Assembly (NCBI RefSeq): GCF_002215495.1
Contig: NZ_CP021378.1
Location: forward strand, 2,542,764-2,606,763
Source: Porphyrobacter sp. CACIAM 03H1
Lineage (GTDB): Bacteria > Pseudomonadota > Alphaproteobacteria > Sphingomonadales > Sphingomonadaceae
Length of the DNA: 64,000 nt
Reading direction: 5' to 3'
This document shows positions 36,017-45,191 of the stretch, in pieces; positions within the stretch are counted from its first letter, which is position 1, and each line of letters begins with the position of its first letter. The translations under genes and the position numbers were made by a program. The notes under the pieces are model-generated. The model was not told the DNA's origin, searched no databases, and saw only the letters and a program-made list of their open reading frames with translations.

Positions 36017-36715
36017 ATGAAGCTTCTCTCCATGCGCTCCCTTGCCAAGTGGCACATCTGGCTCGGCTGGCTGGTCGGCGTGCCGATCGCCATGTGGCTG
36101 GCGACCGGCCTCGTCATGGTGGCGCGCCCCATCGACGAGGTGCGCGGCGATCACCTGCGCCGCGAACGGCCGGCAAGCCCGCTCGTAATCCCCGGCAGCA
36201 CCCTTGCCGCGCCCGAGGCGGGCCTCAAGGAGATGCGCGTCACGATGCAGGACGGGCGCGCGGTGGCGATCCTGACGACGCTCGACGGTGCCACGCGGCG
36301 GGTCGACTTCGCGACCGGGGCCGCGCTCGCGCCGCTCGACGCCGCTGCGGCGCGGGCGCTGGTGGCCGAGAGGATCGTGGGCGGGGAGAAGGTCGCGCGC
36401 GTCACGCTCTTCCCCGCCGAGCGCACCCCGTTCGATTTCCGCCGCCCGCTGGCAGTGTGGCAGGTGGCGCTGACGGACGGCACCAATATCTACGTCGGGC
36501 GCGACACCGGCGAGATCGAGGCGGTGCGCACCCGTTGGTGGCGTGCCTTCGACTTCGCGTGGGGCCTTCACATAATGGACCTCTCCGAACGCGAGGACAC
36601 CAGCCACCCGGTGCTGATCCTCTTCGCAGCCCTGTCGCTGACAGGGGCGCTGATCGGCTGCGTGCTGATGTTCCGCCGCCGCAAGGCGCGTCCGGTGGCC
36701 GCAGGGACGAAATGA
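36017..36715 (+). CDS. PepSY-domain membrane protein, 232 aa
   Basis: Start MKLLSMRSLAKWHIWLGWLVG at 36017. Two transmembrane helices (about 14-38 and 198-220) flank a periplasmic loop with PepSY character (RVTLFPAERTPFDFRRPLAVWQVALTDGTNIYVGRDTGEIEAVR). The conserved WRAFDFAWGLHIMDL precedes the second helix, as in PepSY-associated TM proteins linked to iron reduction or uptake. The stop overlaps the next start (ATGA). Confidence 0.83.
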   Translation: MKLLSMRSLAKWHIWLGWLVGVPIAMWLATGLVMVARPIDEVRGDHLRRERPASPLVIPGSTLAAPEAGLKEMRVTMQDGRAVAILTTLDGATRRVDFATGAALAPLDAAAARALVAERIVGGEKVARVTLFPAERTPFDFRRPLAVWQVALTDGTNIYVGRDTGEIEAVRTRWWRAFDFAWGLHIMDLSEREDTSHPVLILFAALSLTGALIGCVLMFRRRKARPVAAGTK

Positions 36716-37356
36716 CCCCGACCGTCCTGACCCCGATCCTCGACCTTCTCGACCTGGCCGGCATCGCGATCTTTGCGCTGTCGGGCGCGGTGCTGGCGGC
36801 GCGGCTCAGGCAGACCTTCGTGACGATGGCCTTCTTCGCCCTCGTCACCGGCGTCGGCGGGGGGACGGTGCGCGACCTGCTGATCCGGGCACCGGTGTTC
36901 TGGATCGACGATCCCTGGGTCGCCGCCGTATGCCTCGGCACGGCGCTGATCGCGTGGTTCACGCCGGTGCGCTGGTGGGAGGGCAAGGGCTTCGACTACG
37001 CCGACGGCGCGGGCCTTGCCGCCTATGCCGTGCTTGGCAGCGCCAAGGCGCTCGCCTACGGCATCCCGCCGGTGCCCGCGGCGCTGATGGGCGTCATCAC
37101 CGGCAGCGTCGGCGGCATCATCCGCGACGTGGTCGCCGGCCGCCCCTCGATCATCATGAGCCCCGAACTCTACGTCACCCCTGCCGCCCTCGCCTCGGCG
37201 CTGTGTGTGGCAGGGATGCTCGCGGCGCCGCTGCTCGGTCTTGCCGATGCCGCCGCATGGGCGCTCGCCTTTGCCTGCGGATTCGCGCTGCGCAGCGCCG
37301 CGATCGGCTGGGAATGGGGTCTGCCGAGCTATGGCGGGGACCGGGAGGGGCACTGA
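36712..37356 (+). CDS. Trimeric intracellular cation channel (TRIC/YicG, UPF0126) family protein, 214 aa
   Basis: Seven hydrophobic helices with two internal repeats: LDLAGIAIFALSGAVLAARLRQTF, then GVGGGTVRDLLIR and, in the second half, GVITGSVGGIIRDVVAGRPSII. The two GGG/GG-xxRD motifs are family hallmarks. Prokaryotic TRIC proteins conduct K+ ions. It overlaps the PepSY gene by 4 bases. Confidence 0.92.
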   Translation: MTPTVLTPILDLLDLAGIAIFALSGAVLAARLRQTFVTMAFFALVTGVGGGTVRDLLIRAPVFWIDDPWVAAVCLGTALIAWFTPVRWWEGKGFDYADGAGLAAYAVLGSAKALAYGIPPVPAALMGVITGSVGGIIRDVVAGRPSIIMSPELYVTPAALASALCVAGMLAAPLLGLADAAAWALAFACGFALRSAAIGWEWGLPSYGGDREGH

Positions 37357-37373
37357 GGCCCCTCTCGCTCGCA

Positions 37374-38282
37374 TCAGCCGCCGATATCGCCGTCGATCGT
37401 CTCGGGGATCACCTCGCCCGGGATCGGGCCGCCGGGATAGGCAGGCATGGCCGTGCCAAGAGCCGGGCTCAAAGCCGTGCCCTGCGGCACCCGCGCGACC
37501 TGGACCGTGGTCTCGCTCACCGCGATGTCGGGCCGCACCGTCCCGCCGACCCGCGCACGGGCATCGGCGTAGTAGCTGTCGTCGAACTGGCCGGCGGCCC
37601 GCGGCGCAGCCGGAGCATCACCGCCGTTGAACCCGACACCCGAGAAGCCCCGGCCATAGTCGATCCCGTCGATCTGGCCGCTGTTGCCGATCCGGCACTG
37701 GAACGCGGAGCCGTCATAGAGCGCCCCGCTCACCCGCCACCCGGCTCCGGTGCGCTCGACATTGTCGACCGTGTCGACCCGCACGTCGCGCTCGATCCGG
37801 TCGAGGCAGATGTTCACCGCATTATCGAGGCCCGAGGCGCCCGTACCGCGCGGGGCCGAACGGCGATCGTCGCGGCGGTCCCAGTTGCGGTCGCGTTCCC
37901 AGTCGCGGTCGCGGAAATCGGCGTCGCGCTCGACGACCACCACGTCGCGGTCGCGCTGGCGGCGATTGTTGGCATTGGCGATGGCGATGGCGCCGCCGAT
38001 GATGGCGGCGCCGATCAAGACGTCGCCGCCGTCGATGCGGTTGCGGCGCCAGCCACGGCCGCCCCAGCCACCGCCCCAGCCGCAGCGGCGCCCCCAGCCC
38101 CAGCCGCAGCGGCGCCATTCGGCGCTGTCAGCGGCGGGATCGAAGCGGCTGTGGGCAAGGACGACGGAAGGGCTGCCCAACGCCGGCGTCGCGGAAAGCG
38201 GCGCAGCGGCGGCGGGCGCGGAAACAAGGGTGGTGCCGGCAAGCGCGCCCGCGATCAGGGTCGCGCGAAACATCAGAGCCAT
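37374..38282 (-). CDS. Exported Gly/Arg-rich protein, 302 aa (related to 38488-39030)
   Basis: Signal peptide ends AAA-A (about residue 27). Trp/Gly/Arg-rich stretch (WGWGRRCGWGGGWGGRGW), then a glycine-zipper-like segment (VLIGAAIIGGAIAIANAN), an Asp/Arg repeat, and a folded C-terminal part. There, AVNICLDRIERDVRVDTVDNVERTGAGWRVSGAL...FQCRI matches the pattern in the next gene upstream. Length and arrangement suggest a shared domain after a spacer, in the periplasm or outer membrane. Function unknown. Confidence 0.75.
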   Translation of the reverse strand: MALMFRATLIAGALAGTTLVSAPAAAAPLSATPALGSPSVVLAHSRFDPAADSAEWRRCGWGWGRRCGWGGGWGGRGWRRNRIDGGDVLIGAAIIGGAIAIANANNRRQRDRDVVVVERDADFRDRDWERDRNWDRRDDRRSAPRGTGASGLDNAVNICLDRIERDVRVDTVDNVERTGAGWRVSGALYDGSAFQCRIGNSGQIDGIDYGRGFSGVGFNGGDAPAAPRAAGQFDDSYYADARARVGGTVRPDIAVSETTVQVARVPQGTALSPALGTAMPAYPGGPIPGEVIPETIDGDIGG

Positions 38283-38487
38283 TGCTGCTCTCTCCTGTCG
38301 ATGTTGTGGCCCCCACCAAGGCCGGATGCGGACGAGACTAGCCGTGCGAGGCTTGCGCTGGGCTGAACCGGCCGAGGCGACCCGAAATGAAGCCGCCCCG
38401 CCAGCGAGTGGAGCGCTGACGGGGCGGCAAGGGTGCGCGCGGGACGATAAGGCAGGAGACCCGCGCGCGAGGGGAAGAGATGAGGGA

Positions 38488-39030
38488 TCAGCGCAGGCCG
38501 CGGATGCCGTCGAAGTCGATCAGCGGCGCACCGCGCCCATCAATGCGGCAGGTAAAGCGCCCGCGGTCGCTGCGGTTCCAGCCGCCGCCCACATCGATCC
38601 GACCGCGCACGCGGAACCCTTCGCGGGTCCGGTCGATGTCGCGCACGTCGATCACGTCGGCAAAGCGGTAACCGCCGAAGCGCCGGGCCTGGTTCTCGGC
38701 AGCGCGCACGCAGCGGTCGACAGCGGCGCGCGGACCACCGGCGAAGCCCCAGCCCCCGCGATCCCAGTCGCCGCGCCGATCCCAGCGGTCGCCGCGGAAA
38801 TCGCGCCGGTCCCAGCGGTCGCGATCACCGTCGAAGGCGCCCGCCAGCGCCGCGATGCCGCCGATCACCACGGCGCCGGCGATGATCTCGCCCGCGCTGA
38901 TGCCGTCGCGGTCGCGGTCGCGCGCCATGGCAGGGGTCGCCGAGGCTGCGGTCAGCGCCGTGGCCGCGACCGCGCCGAGCACGAGCCGGGCCGATTTGCC
39001 GGAGGCCAGCCGGTTGGTCGTGGTGGTCAT
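38488..39030 (-). CDS. Exported Asp/Arg-rich protein, 180 aa (related to 37374-38282)
   Basis: Start MTTTTNRLASG at 39030 has GAGGA 10-14 bases upstream; a longer start with a basic leader is possible. Signal ends AMA-R. Glycine-rich segment IIAGAVVIGGIAALAGAF, Asp/Arg repeat (RDRWDRRDFRGDRWDRR), then AVDRCVRAAENQARRF...VIDVRDIDRTREGFRVRGRI...FTCRI, the same domain pattern as the larger neighbour. The two genes are transcribed in the same direction 205 bases apart and look like an old tandem duplication. Function unknown. Confidence 0.77.
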   Translation of the reverse strand: MTTTTNRLASGKSARLVLGAVAATALTAASATPAMARDRDRDGISAGEIIAGAVVIGGIAALAGAFDGDRDRWDRRDFRGDRWDRRGDWDRGGWGFAGGPRAAVDRCVRAAENQARRFGGYRFADVIDVRDIDRTREGFRVRGRIDVGGGWNRSDRGRFTCRIDGRGAPLIDFDGIRGLR

Positions 39031-39177
39031 CGTAAGGTCCTCGTCCATCACCCGGAGGCGGGATTGCCGCAGGTGTCGAGGCCGTTTTGCGTGATTCGGG
39101 GTGTGGCGAAGCTGAATCGGGATGTCAGGTGTTGTTAAGTTTAATCGCCGCTTTGATGAACGCATCGCCGCTATGAG

Positions 39178-40608
39178 CTACTCTTCCAGAGCGGCTAGAA
39201 CATCGCGCGTGAAGGCCGCGATGTCGAAGCCCGAGCCTGCCGGATCCTCGCCCCGGCGCACGATCACGACCTTCCGCGAGGGCACGATCACCACATATTG
39301 TCCGCGATTGCCGATGGCGGCGAAGGTGTCGGGCGGCACGCCCTCCTCGCGGTTCAGGAGCCAGAACCCCGCGCCATAGCCAAAGGTGCCGGTGGGTGGC
39401 TGCGGCCCGCTGGGGGTGGTGACGTACTTCACCCAGCCCTCGGGCAGGATGCGCTTGTTGTTCCAAACCCCGTCTTCGAGATAGAGCTGGCCGAGCTTCG
39501 CCAGGTCCTCCGCCGTCGCCCAGACTTGCGAGGAAAGGATGTAGTCGCCCTGCCAATCTGTCTCGGCCACCGTTCCCTTCATGCCCAGCTCTGCAAAGAA
39601 CCTGGCGGGAGGATGGGCTTCGAAGGTCCCCTTGATGGCAGCCACGGCGGCGAGCGTGTCGTTGTTGGCGTAGCGGAAGGTGCTGCCCGGCGCGGCAACC
39701 AGCGGCCAGTCGAGCGCGACCTCCGCGACGGTAGCCCCGCCGAAATAGAGCGGATCGGTGCGGTTCCCCGGCGTGTCGGAGTAGCGGCCCGAAGCCATGC
39801 GCAGCAGGTGGTCGACGGTGATGTCACGGCGCGGGTCGGCGGCAGACAGGCCGAGACCGGCGGAGGCGTTCACATCCGCCTCACCGCGCTGGACAGCGGC
39901 ACCCACCAGCGTCGCGGCGATGGACTTGGCGACCGACCAGGTGCGCAGCGGAGTCGCTTCCGAAAAGCCGTCGGCATAGAACGTGGCATTGAAATCGCGC
40001 GAGCCATCGGGATGGAAGCTGCGGACGACAAGCGCCGTGGTGCGCGCGCCCTTGCCGTAGGTTTCGGTGCGCGTGTGGTCGAGCGCCCGGGCGGCCAGGA
40101 CTATCACCTTCCTTCCGCGATCATCCACCGGGCGGCGGATGCGCCCGCGGGATTTGCCGCTGTCAGCAGACGGCTCCTGCGCCGCGGTTGCCGGCACGGT
40201 CTGCGCGGGCTCCGACGGAAGCGACCGTTCGGGCGCGCCAAGGGGCCGGATCGCACAGCCGTTGTCGGGTCCGTCATGAACGGCGACCCGCGCCGGCATG
40301 CCCTCGGCCCAGCGCACCTGCACTTCGGCGATCTGTCCCGAGACGTTGCGCAGGATCGTGTGTGGCAGGTCGCCGATCACGGCCGCCTGCGGAGACTGGA
40401 TGCCTACCAGCTCCCATGCGGCGACGCTCTCGGGCGTGCGGATCGCGCCGTTGCGCTCGGCATTGGCGATGGCGCTGCACAGCATCAGCGCCTTGTACCC
40501 AGCCGCAAGCGCGCGCTCGTAGCGGGCGTCGAGCGCCTCCTGCTGGTTTTGGGCGGAGGCGGCGACGGCGGGGAGCAGCGCGGCGGCTGCGAATGCGGTG
40601 CGGATCAT
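39178..40608 (-). CDS. Exported serine hydrolase, class C beta-lactamase family, 476 aa
   Basis: ATG 40608 chosen (MIRTAFAAAALLP); the longer frame would need a TTG. Signal ends ASA-Q. An N-terminal region of about 150 residues with no known domain precedes the penicillin-binding fold. The active-site SxxK is TWSVAKSIAATLV (Ser225, Lys228) and FRYANND supplies the YxN. MASGRYSD and GYGAGFWLLN are also family-like. It may hydrolyse an ester, amide or D-amino acid peptide; true beta-lactamase activity is unlikely. Confidence 0.87.
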   Translation of the reverse strand: MIRTAFAAAALLPAVAASAQNQQEALDARYERALAAGYKALMLCSAIANAERNGAIRTPESVAAWELVGIQSPQAAVIGDLPHTILRNVSGQIAEVQVRWAEGMPARVAVHDGPDNGCAIRPLGAPERSLPSEPAQTVPATAAQEPSADSGKSRGRIRRPVDDRGRKVIVLAARALDHTRTETYGKGARTTALVVRSFHPDGSRDFNATFYADGFSEATPLRTWSVAKSIAATLVGAAVQRGEADVNASAGLGLSAADPRRDITVDHLLRMASGRYSDTPGNRTDPLYFGGATVAEVALDWPLVAAPGSTFRYANNDTLAAVAAIKGTFEAHPPARFFAELGMKGTVAETDWQGDYILSSQVWATAEDLAKLGQLYLEDGVWNNKRILPEGWVKYVTTPSGPQPPTGTFGYGAGFWLLNREEGVPPDTFAAIGNRGQYVVIVPSRKVVIVRRGEDPAGSGFDIAAFTRDVLAALEE

Positions 40609-40632
40609 GGCGCGCAACCTATCTGGCCGCCC

Positions 40633-40673
40633 ACAAAAGGAAAGGGCCGGAAGCGTTACCGCCCCGGCCCCTT
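40633..40673 (-). terminator. Rho-independent terminator after rplQ
   Basis: On the minus strand AAGGGGCCGG pairs with CCGGCCCTT around a short loop, followed by T-rich CCTTTTGTGG. It ends the rpsM-rpsK-rpoA-rplQ transcript. Confidence 0.8.
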
Positions 40674-40694
40674 CGCTGTATCCCGAAACGCGGC

Positions 40695-41114
40695 TTACGC
40701 GTCTTCGTATTCGTCTTCCGACTGCACCGGGCCGCTGTCCTGGCCCTTGGCGGCTTCGTCGCGGTCGACGAGTTCGATGATCGCCATCTGCACGGCGTCA
40801 CCGGCGCGGACACCGGCGCGCAGCACGCGGGTGTATCCGCCGTCACGATCCGAGTAACGCTCGGCGAGGACCTCGAACAGCTTCTTGAGCTGCGTCTCGT
40901 CACCCAGACGGGCCATCGCGAGGCGACGGTTCGACAGGCCGCCACGCTTGGCCAGCGTGATCAGCTTCTCGACGTAGGGGCGCAGTTCCTTGGCCTTGGG
41001 CAGAGTGGTGGTGATCTGCTCGTGCTTGATCAGCGCGGCGGCCATGTTGCGGAACAGGGCGTTGCGGTGACCCGTGCGGCGGCCCAGCTTGCGGCCCGAA
41101 ATACCATGACGCAT
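40695..41114 (-). CDS. rplQ: 50S ribosomal protein L17, 139 aa
   Basis: [24 protein letters not shown] is the conserved start. [20 protein letters not shown] and [11 protein letters not shown] follow, and the C-terminal acidic tail (QSEDEYEDA) is an extension beyond the core. Last gene of the alpha-type operon. Confidence 0.97.
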   Translation of the reverse strand: MRHGISGRKLGRRTGHRNALFRNMAAALIKHEQITTTLPKAKELRPYVEKLITLAKRGGLSNRRLAMARLGDETQLKKLFEVLAERYSDRDGGYTRVLRAGVRAGDAVQMAIIELVDRDEAAKGQDSGPVQSEDEYEDA

Positions 41115-41195
41115 TTTACTTCATCCTTTGTTCGAAAGGGGCCCGTATGAGGTAGCCCGGTTCTGGTCGGAAAGGGTCCGACCTGCCCTTGCGGA

Positions 41196-41219
41196 GAGCC
41201 CCCGCTTTCGCGGGGGCTC
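41196..41219. promoter_or_regulatory. Perfect 10-bp stem-loop between rpoA and rplQ
   Basis: GAGCCCCCGC and GCGGGGGCTC with loop TTTC (GAAA, a GNRA loop, on the transcribed minus-strand RNA), 8 bases after the rpoA stop. No T-run; probably a processing or mRNA-stability element. Confidence 0.65.
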
Positions 41220-41227
41220 CCTGTTCA

Positions 41228-42283
41228 TCAACCGAGAAGTTCCTGTTCGAGCTTCTTGGCCATTTCCTCGATGTTCTCGGGCGGCCATCCAGGGATGTCC
41301 ATCCCGAGGCGCAGGCCCATGCTCGAGAGCACTTCCTTGATCTCGTTGAGCGACTTGCGGCCGAAGTTCGGCGTGCGCAGCATCTCGGCTTCGGTCTTCT
41401 GGACCAGATCGCCGATGTAGATGATGTTGTCGTTCTTGAGGCAGTTGGCCGAACGCACCGAGAGCTCCAGCTCGTCCACCTTCTTGAGGAGGTAGCGGTT
41501 GAGCTGGTTGGCGTCGCTCTCTTCCGGCTGCACGGCGTGGCCGATCATCTGGCCGACCGGCTGCGGGATGCCGTCCTCGAAGTGGACGAACAGCGTTAGC
41601 TGGTCCTGGAGGATGCGCGCGGCATAGGCCACGGCGTCTTCCGGAGTGACGGTGCCGTCGGTCTCGACAGTCAGCGAGAGCTTGTCGTAGTCGAGCTCCT
41701 GCCCGACGCGGGCGTTCTCGACCTTGTAGCTCACCTGACGCACGGGCGAATAGAGCGAGTCGACCGGGATCAGCCCGATCGGCGCATCGGCCGGACGGTT
41801 GGCGACAGCCGGCGAGTAGCCCTTGCCGGTGTCGGCGGTCAGCTCCATGTTGAGCGTCGCGCCTTCGTCGAGATGGCAGATCACGAGATCCTTGTTCATC
41901 ACCTCGATGTCGCCGGTCACAGCGATGTCGCCGGCGCGGACTTCACCCGGGCCAGTGGCCGAAAGCTGGAGCCGCTTCGGGCCTTCGCCTTCCATCTTCA
42001 GCGCGATCTGCTTGACGTTGAGGACGATGTCGGTGACATCCTCGCGCACGCCGGCGAGGCTCGAGAATTCGTGCAGCACGTTCTCGATCTTGATCGAGGT
42101 GATCGCGGCGCCCTGCAGGCTGGAGAGCAGCACCCGGCGCAGCGCGTTGCCGAGCGTCAGGCCGAAGCCCCGCTCGAGCGGTTCGGCCACGAAGATCGCC
42201 TTGCGCTGACGATCGCCGCCATCCTTGATTTCCAGGGAGTTGGGTTTCTTGAGTTCCTGCCAGTTCTTGGTGTTGACGGACAT
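41228..42283 (-). CDS. rpoA: DNA-directed RNA polymerase alpha subunit, 351 aa
   Basis: The N-terminal dimerisation domain contains [29 protein letters not shown] and [14 protein letters not shown]. The C-terminal domain, which binds UP elements and activators, shows [27 protein letters not shown] and [19 protein letters not shown]. Length is typical for alphaproteobacteria. Confidence 0.98.
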   Translation of the reverse strand: MSVNTKNWQELKKPNSLEIKDGGDRQRKAIFVAEPLERGFGLTLGNALRRVLLSSLQGAAITSIKIENVLHEFSSLAGVREDVTDIVLNVKQIALKMEGEGPKRLQLSATGPGEVRAGDIAVTGDIEVMNKDLVICHLDEGATLNMELTADTGKGYSPAVANRPADAPIGLIPVDSLYSPVRQVSYKVENARVGQELDYDKLSLTVETDGTVTPEDAVAYAARILQDQLTLFVHFEDGIPQPVGQMIGHAVQPEESDANQLNRYLLKKVDELELSVRSANCLKNDNIIYIGDLVQKTEAEMLRTPNFGRKSLNEIKEVLSSMGLRLGMDIPGWPPENIEEMAKKLEQELLG

Positions 42284-42410
42284 GGATTTCCCCTAATTCG
42301 CCTTTCGGGCGTTTCAAACTTGGGCGGGCCGGATGCGCGGGCGCGAGGGGCGCGGGCATCTGACCCGATCGGGCGGCGGAGGCGATACGCGCCCCCGCCA
42401 TCCCGGCGGA

Positions 42411-42800
42411 TCAGACGCGGCGACGCTTGGACGGACGGACCCCGTTGTGCGGGATCGGGGTCACGTCGCGGATCGAGGTAATGTTGAAGCCGACGGCTGC
42501 AAGACCCCGCAGGGCGCTTTCACGGCCCGAACCCGGGCCCTTCACTTCGACTTCGAGGGTGCGGACGCCGTGCTCGGCGGCCTTCTTGCCGGCATCGTCG
42601 GCGGCGACCTGCGCGGCGTAGGGCGTCGACTTGCGGCTGCCCTTGAAGCCCATCATGCCGGCGGACGACCACGAGATGGCATTGCCCTGCGCGTCGGTGA
42701 TGGTGATCATGGTGTTGTTGAAGCTGGCGTTGATGTGCGCCACGCCGCTGGTGATGTTCTTCTTGTCACGGCGCCGGATACGGCCTGGTTCGCGTGCCAT
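42411..42800 (-). CDS. rpsK: 30S ribosomal protein S11, 129 aa
   Basis: [40 protein letters not shown] and [18 protein letters not shown] are diagnostic. Platform protein of the 30S subunit. Confidence 0.98.
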   Translation of the reverse strand: MAREPGRIRRRDKKNITSGVAHINASFNNTMITITDAQGNAISWSSAGMMGFKGSRKSTPYAAQVAADDAGKKAAEHGVRTLEVEVKGPGSGRESALRGLAAVGFNITSIRDVTPIPHNGVRPSKRRRV

Positions 42801-42855
42801 TCTCTATATTCCTCTAGCTCGTCAGAAGGAAAAAGCGGGAGCCCGAAGGCCCTGC

Positions 42856-43224
42856 TTACTTCTTCTTGCCCGCGATGGGCTTGGCCTTGCCCTTGCGGGT
42901 ACGGGCGTTGGTGTGGGTGCGCTGGCCGCGGACGGGCAGGCCCGAACGGTGACGCAGGCCGCGATAGGCGCGCAGGTCCATCAGACGCTTGATGTTCATC
43001 GCGGTCTGGCGACGCAGGTCGCCTTCGACGGTGAAATCGGCATCGATGGTTTCGCGGATGCGCAGGATTTCCTCGTCCGAGAGATCCTGCACACGCGCGG
43101 TGTGCGCGATGCCCAGCTTGTCAGCGATCTGGACGGCGGTGGTACGGCCGATCCCGTGAATATAGGTCAGCGCGATGATCACGCGCTTGTTGGTGGGGAT
43201 ATTGACCCCGGCAATACGAGCCAC
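42856..43224 (-). CDS. rpsM: 30S ribosomal protein S13, 122 aa
   Basis: [28 protein letters not shown] and the tail [23 protein letters not shown] are diagnostic. First gene after the promoter at 43404-43432; the 30S head protein contacting the 50S subunit. Confidence 0.98.
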   Translation of the reverse strand: MARIAGVNIPTNKRVIIALTYIHGIGRTTAVQIADKLGIAHTARVQDLSDEEILRIRETIDADFTVEGDLRRQTAMNIKRLMDLRAYRGLRHRSGLPVRGQRTHTNARTRKGKAKPIAGKKK

Positions 43225-43403
43225 TTATTTCTCCATGCTCCACAGGGGTTTGACGGTCCTTGAGGAACCACCCCTATCTCAACGCGACATTCATTCCCCA
43301 CGCTCGCCTGCCGAGCGCTGGTGCGCAAACGGCAAAAAGTCCGGTCGGCACGCGCAAGGGCGATGCCTGCCGAACTTGCTTCGAACATGTCGAATGAGGG
43401 GCG

Positions 43404-43432
43404 CGCATAGGCCGATTCGCCCTTCAGGTCAA
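43404..43432 (-). promoter_or_regulatory. Predicted promoter of rpsM-rpsK-rpoA-rplQ
   Basis: On the minus strand TTGACC (43427-43432), 17 bases, TATGCG (43404-43409). It lies about 180 bases before rpsM, leaving a leader that could be a site of ribosomal-protein control. Confidence 0.6.
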
Positions 43433-43486
43433 CCGCATCAGGCATAGAAGCCCAGGACGCGCAAGCAACGCATGATGCCGGTGCGT

Positions 43487-44365
43487 TCAGCGCGGCGGCT
43501 TGTCGCCGATATCGCTGAAAGCCTCGTCCACGGACGGCGTCTTGGTCGCCGGCTTCGACGCCGGCTTGTCGGCGGGCTTCGCCGCTGGAGCGGGCGCGGC
43601 AGCAGGCCCGGGCGTCGGCTTGATCCCGGGCAGCGTCACGGGCGTCCCGGCCTTGGCCGGAGCTGGCGCGGGTGCGGGACCTGGCTTGGCAGCAGCAGCT
43701 GGTGCGGAAGGCGGAGCCACCTTCGCCCCGCCCTGCCCTGCCGGCTCCGGCTTGGCTTCGGCCGGTGCTTCGGCAGCAGGCGGCGGCACAGATGCCGGCA
43801 TGGCGACCACACCCAAGGGCTTGGCCAATGCGGCGATCTGCGCGCCCATCACCCCATCCACGGCCTTGGAGATCACCGCCACCTCGTAGCGCATCGGACC
43901 TCCGACATTGTATTCCCACAAGATCCGCGTGCCCTTGGGCGTGGTGCTGATCGCGATGGTGAGCACGCCGGTCACCGGCTCGCTCTGGAGCGGACCGAGG
44001 CTGCCGACCATCCGCAGCGCACGCTCCGGATAGGCCTGAACGACCCGCATGTGCTCGACACTGCCCTCGAGCGTGAAGCGCCCCGGTTCATCCACCTCGG
44101 GGATGGTTTCGCAGAAGCACCCGCCCGCCTTGGGCATCAGGGAGAGGTTCTTCGCATCCCCCGACCACGTATGCTCGGATTGCCACCAGCCGGAAGGCGA
44201 GATCAGGGCGAGCCACACGTCCTTCGGGCTCGCCTCGACCACCACTTCGTGACGAGTGACAAAGCTGTCCTCATCCGCGCGTACGACCTCGGCCGCGGCC
44301 GGACTGGCGGCCACGAGGGCGGACAGGACAAGCGCGCCAGCACCGGCTCGCGAAAACTGCTTCAT
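43487..44365 (-). CDS. Exported START/SRPBCC-like protein with Pro/Ala-rich tail, 292 aa
   Basis: Start MKQFSRAGAGALVL at 44365 with GGAGGG upstream. Signal ends AAA-E. The SRPBCC-type domain spans about residues 30-190: FVTRHEVVVEASPKDVWLALISPSGWW, HTWSG, GSVEHMRVVQAYPERALRMVGSLGPLQ and GTRILWEYNVGG. It is followed by about 100 residues of Pro/Ala/Lys linker. It resembles intracellular aromatase/ATPase-activator-like ligand-binding folds but is secreted. It lies between adk and rpsM, where no exported protein is normally found. Confidence 0.8.
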   Translation of the reverse strand: MKQFSRAGAGALVLSALVAASPAAAEVVRADEDSFVTRHEVVVEASPKDVWLALISPSGWWQSEHTWSGDAKNLSLMPKAGGCFCETIPEVDEPGRFTLEGSVEHMRVVQAYPERALRMVGSLGPLQSEPVTGVLTIAISTTPKGTRILWEYNVGGPMRYEVAVISKAVDGVMGAQIAALAKPLGVVAMPASVPPPAAEAPAEAKPEPAGQGGAKVAPPSAPAAAAKPGPAPAPAPAKAGTPVTLPGIKPTPGPAAAPAPAAKPADKPASKPATKTPSVDEAFSDIGDKPPR

Positions 44366-44440
44366 GGCAAGACCCTCCCTTGCGATCATCGCACAAGGCT
44401 GCGGCAAAGGCGGCGATGCCGCAAGCCCCCGGGGCCGCAA

Positions 44441-45088
44441 TCAGCCCTTGAGGATGGCGTCGATCTGGCCTGCGACCGTGTCGATCGCGGCCATGCCGTC
44501 GATGCGGGTGACGATCCCGCGCGCCTCGTAGCCCGGCAGGATCGGCGCGGTCTTGGCGCGGTATTCCGCCATGCGGGTGCGCACAGTTTCCTCGTTGTCG
44601 TCCGGACGGCGCTTGAACTCGGTGCTGCCGCAGGCATCGCACACGCCCGGCGTCGCGGGCGGATTGGCGGTGTCGTGATAGAGCGCACCGCAGTTGCCGC
44701 AGGAAAAACGGCCCGTGATTCGCTCGACCAGCGCGTCCTCGTCGACCTCGAGTTCGATCACGTGATCGAGCACCCGGCCGTTCTTCGCCAGAATGGCATC
44801 GAGCGCATCGGCCTGCGCGGCGGTGCGGGGATAGCCGTCGAAGATCGCGCCTGTTTCAGGCGCCATTGCGGCGAGTTCGGCGTCGATCAGGTCGGAGACG
44901 ATCTCGTCCGATACCAGCTCGCCGCGCTCCATGACTTCCTTCGCGCGCAGCCCGACGGGCGTGCCCGCCTTGACCGCGGCGCGCAGCATGTCGCCGGTGG
45001 ATAGCTGGCGCATCCCGTGACGTTCGACCAGGCCCGCACTCTGCGTCCCCTTGCCGGCGCCGGGAGGGCCAAGAAGAATGATGTTCAC
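44441..45088 (-). CDS. adk: Adenylate kinase, 215 aa
   Basis: P-loop GPPGAGKGTQ (residues 7-16), NMP-binding STGDMLRAAVK, IFDGYPRTAAQ and a long LID with four cysteines (C130, C133, C150, C153), which form a zinc site. It interconverts ATP+AMP and 2 ADP. It follows secY as in many bacteria. Confidence 0.98.
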   Translation of the reverse strand: MNIILLGPPGAGKGTQSAGLVERHGMRQLSTGDMLRAAVKAGTPVGLRAKEVMERGELVSDEIVSDLIDAELAAMAPETGAIFDGYPRTAAQADALDAILAKNGRVLDHVIELEVDEDALVERITGRFSCGNCGALYHDTANPPATPGVCDACGSTEFKRRPDDNEETVRTRMAEYRAKTAPILPGYEARGIVTRIDGMAAIDTVAGQIDAILKG

Positions 45089-45191
45089 GAACCGTCCCCC
45101 AATATCGCCGCGGGTCGCTGCCCGGCACGTTCTTTCAGACTTACGGGTTCAACCAAGTGGCAAGGCGCGTCAAGCCGACTAATGTCGTATA

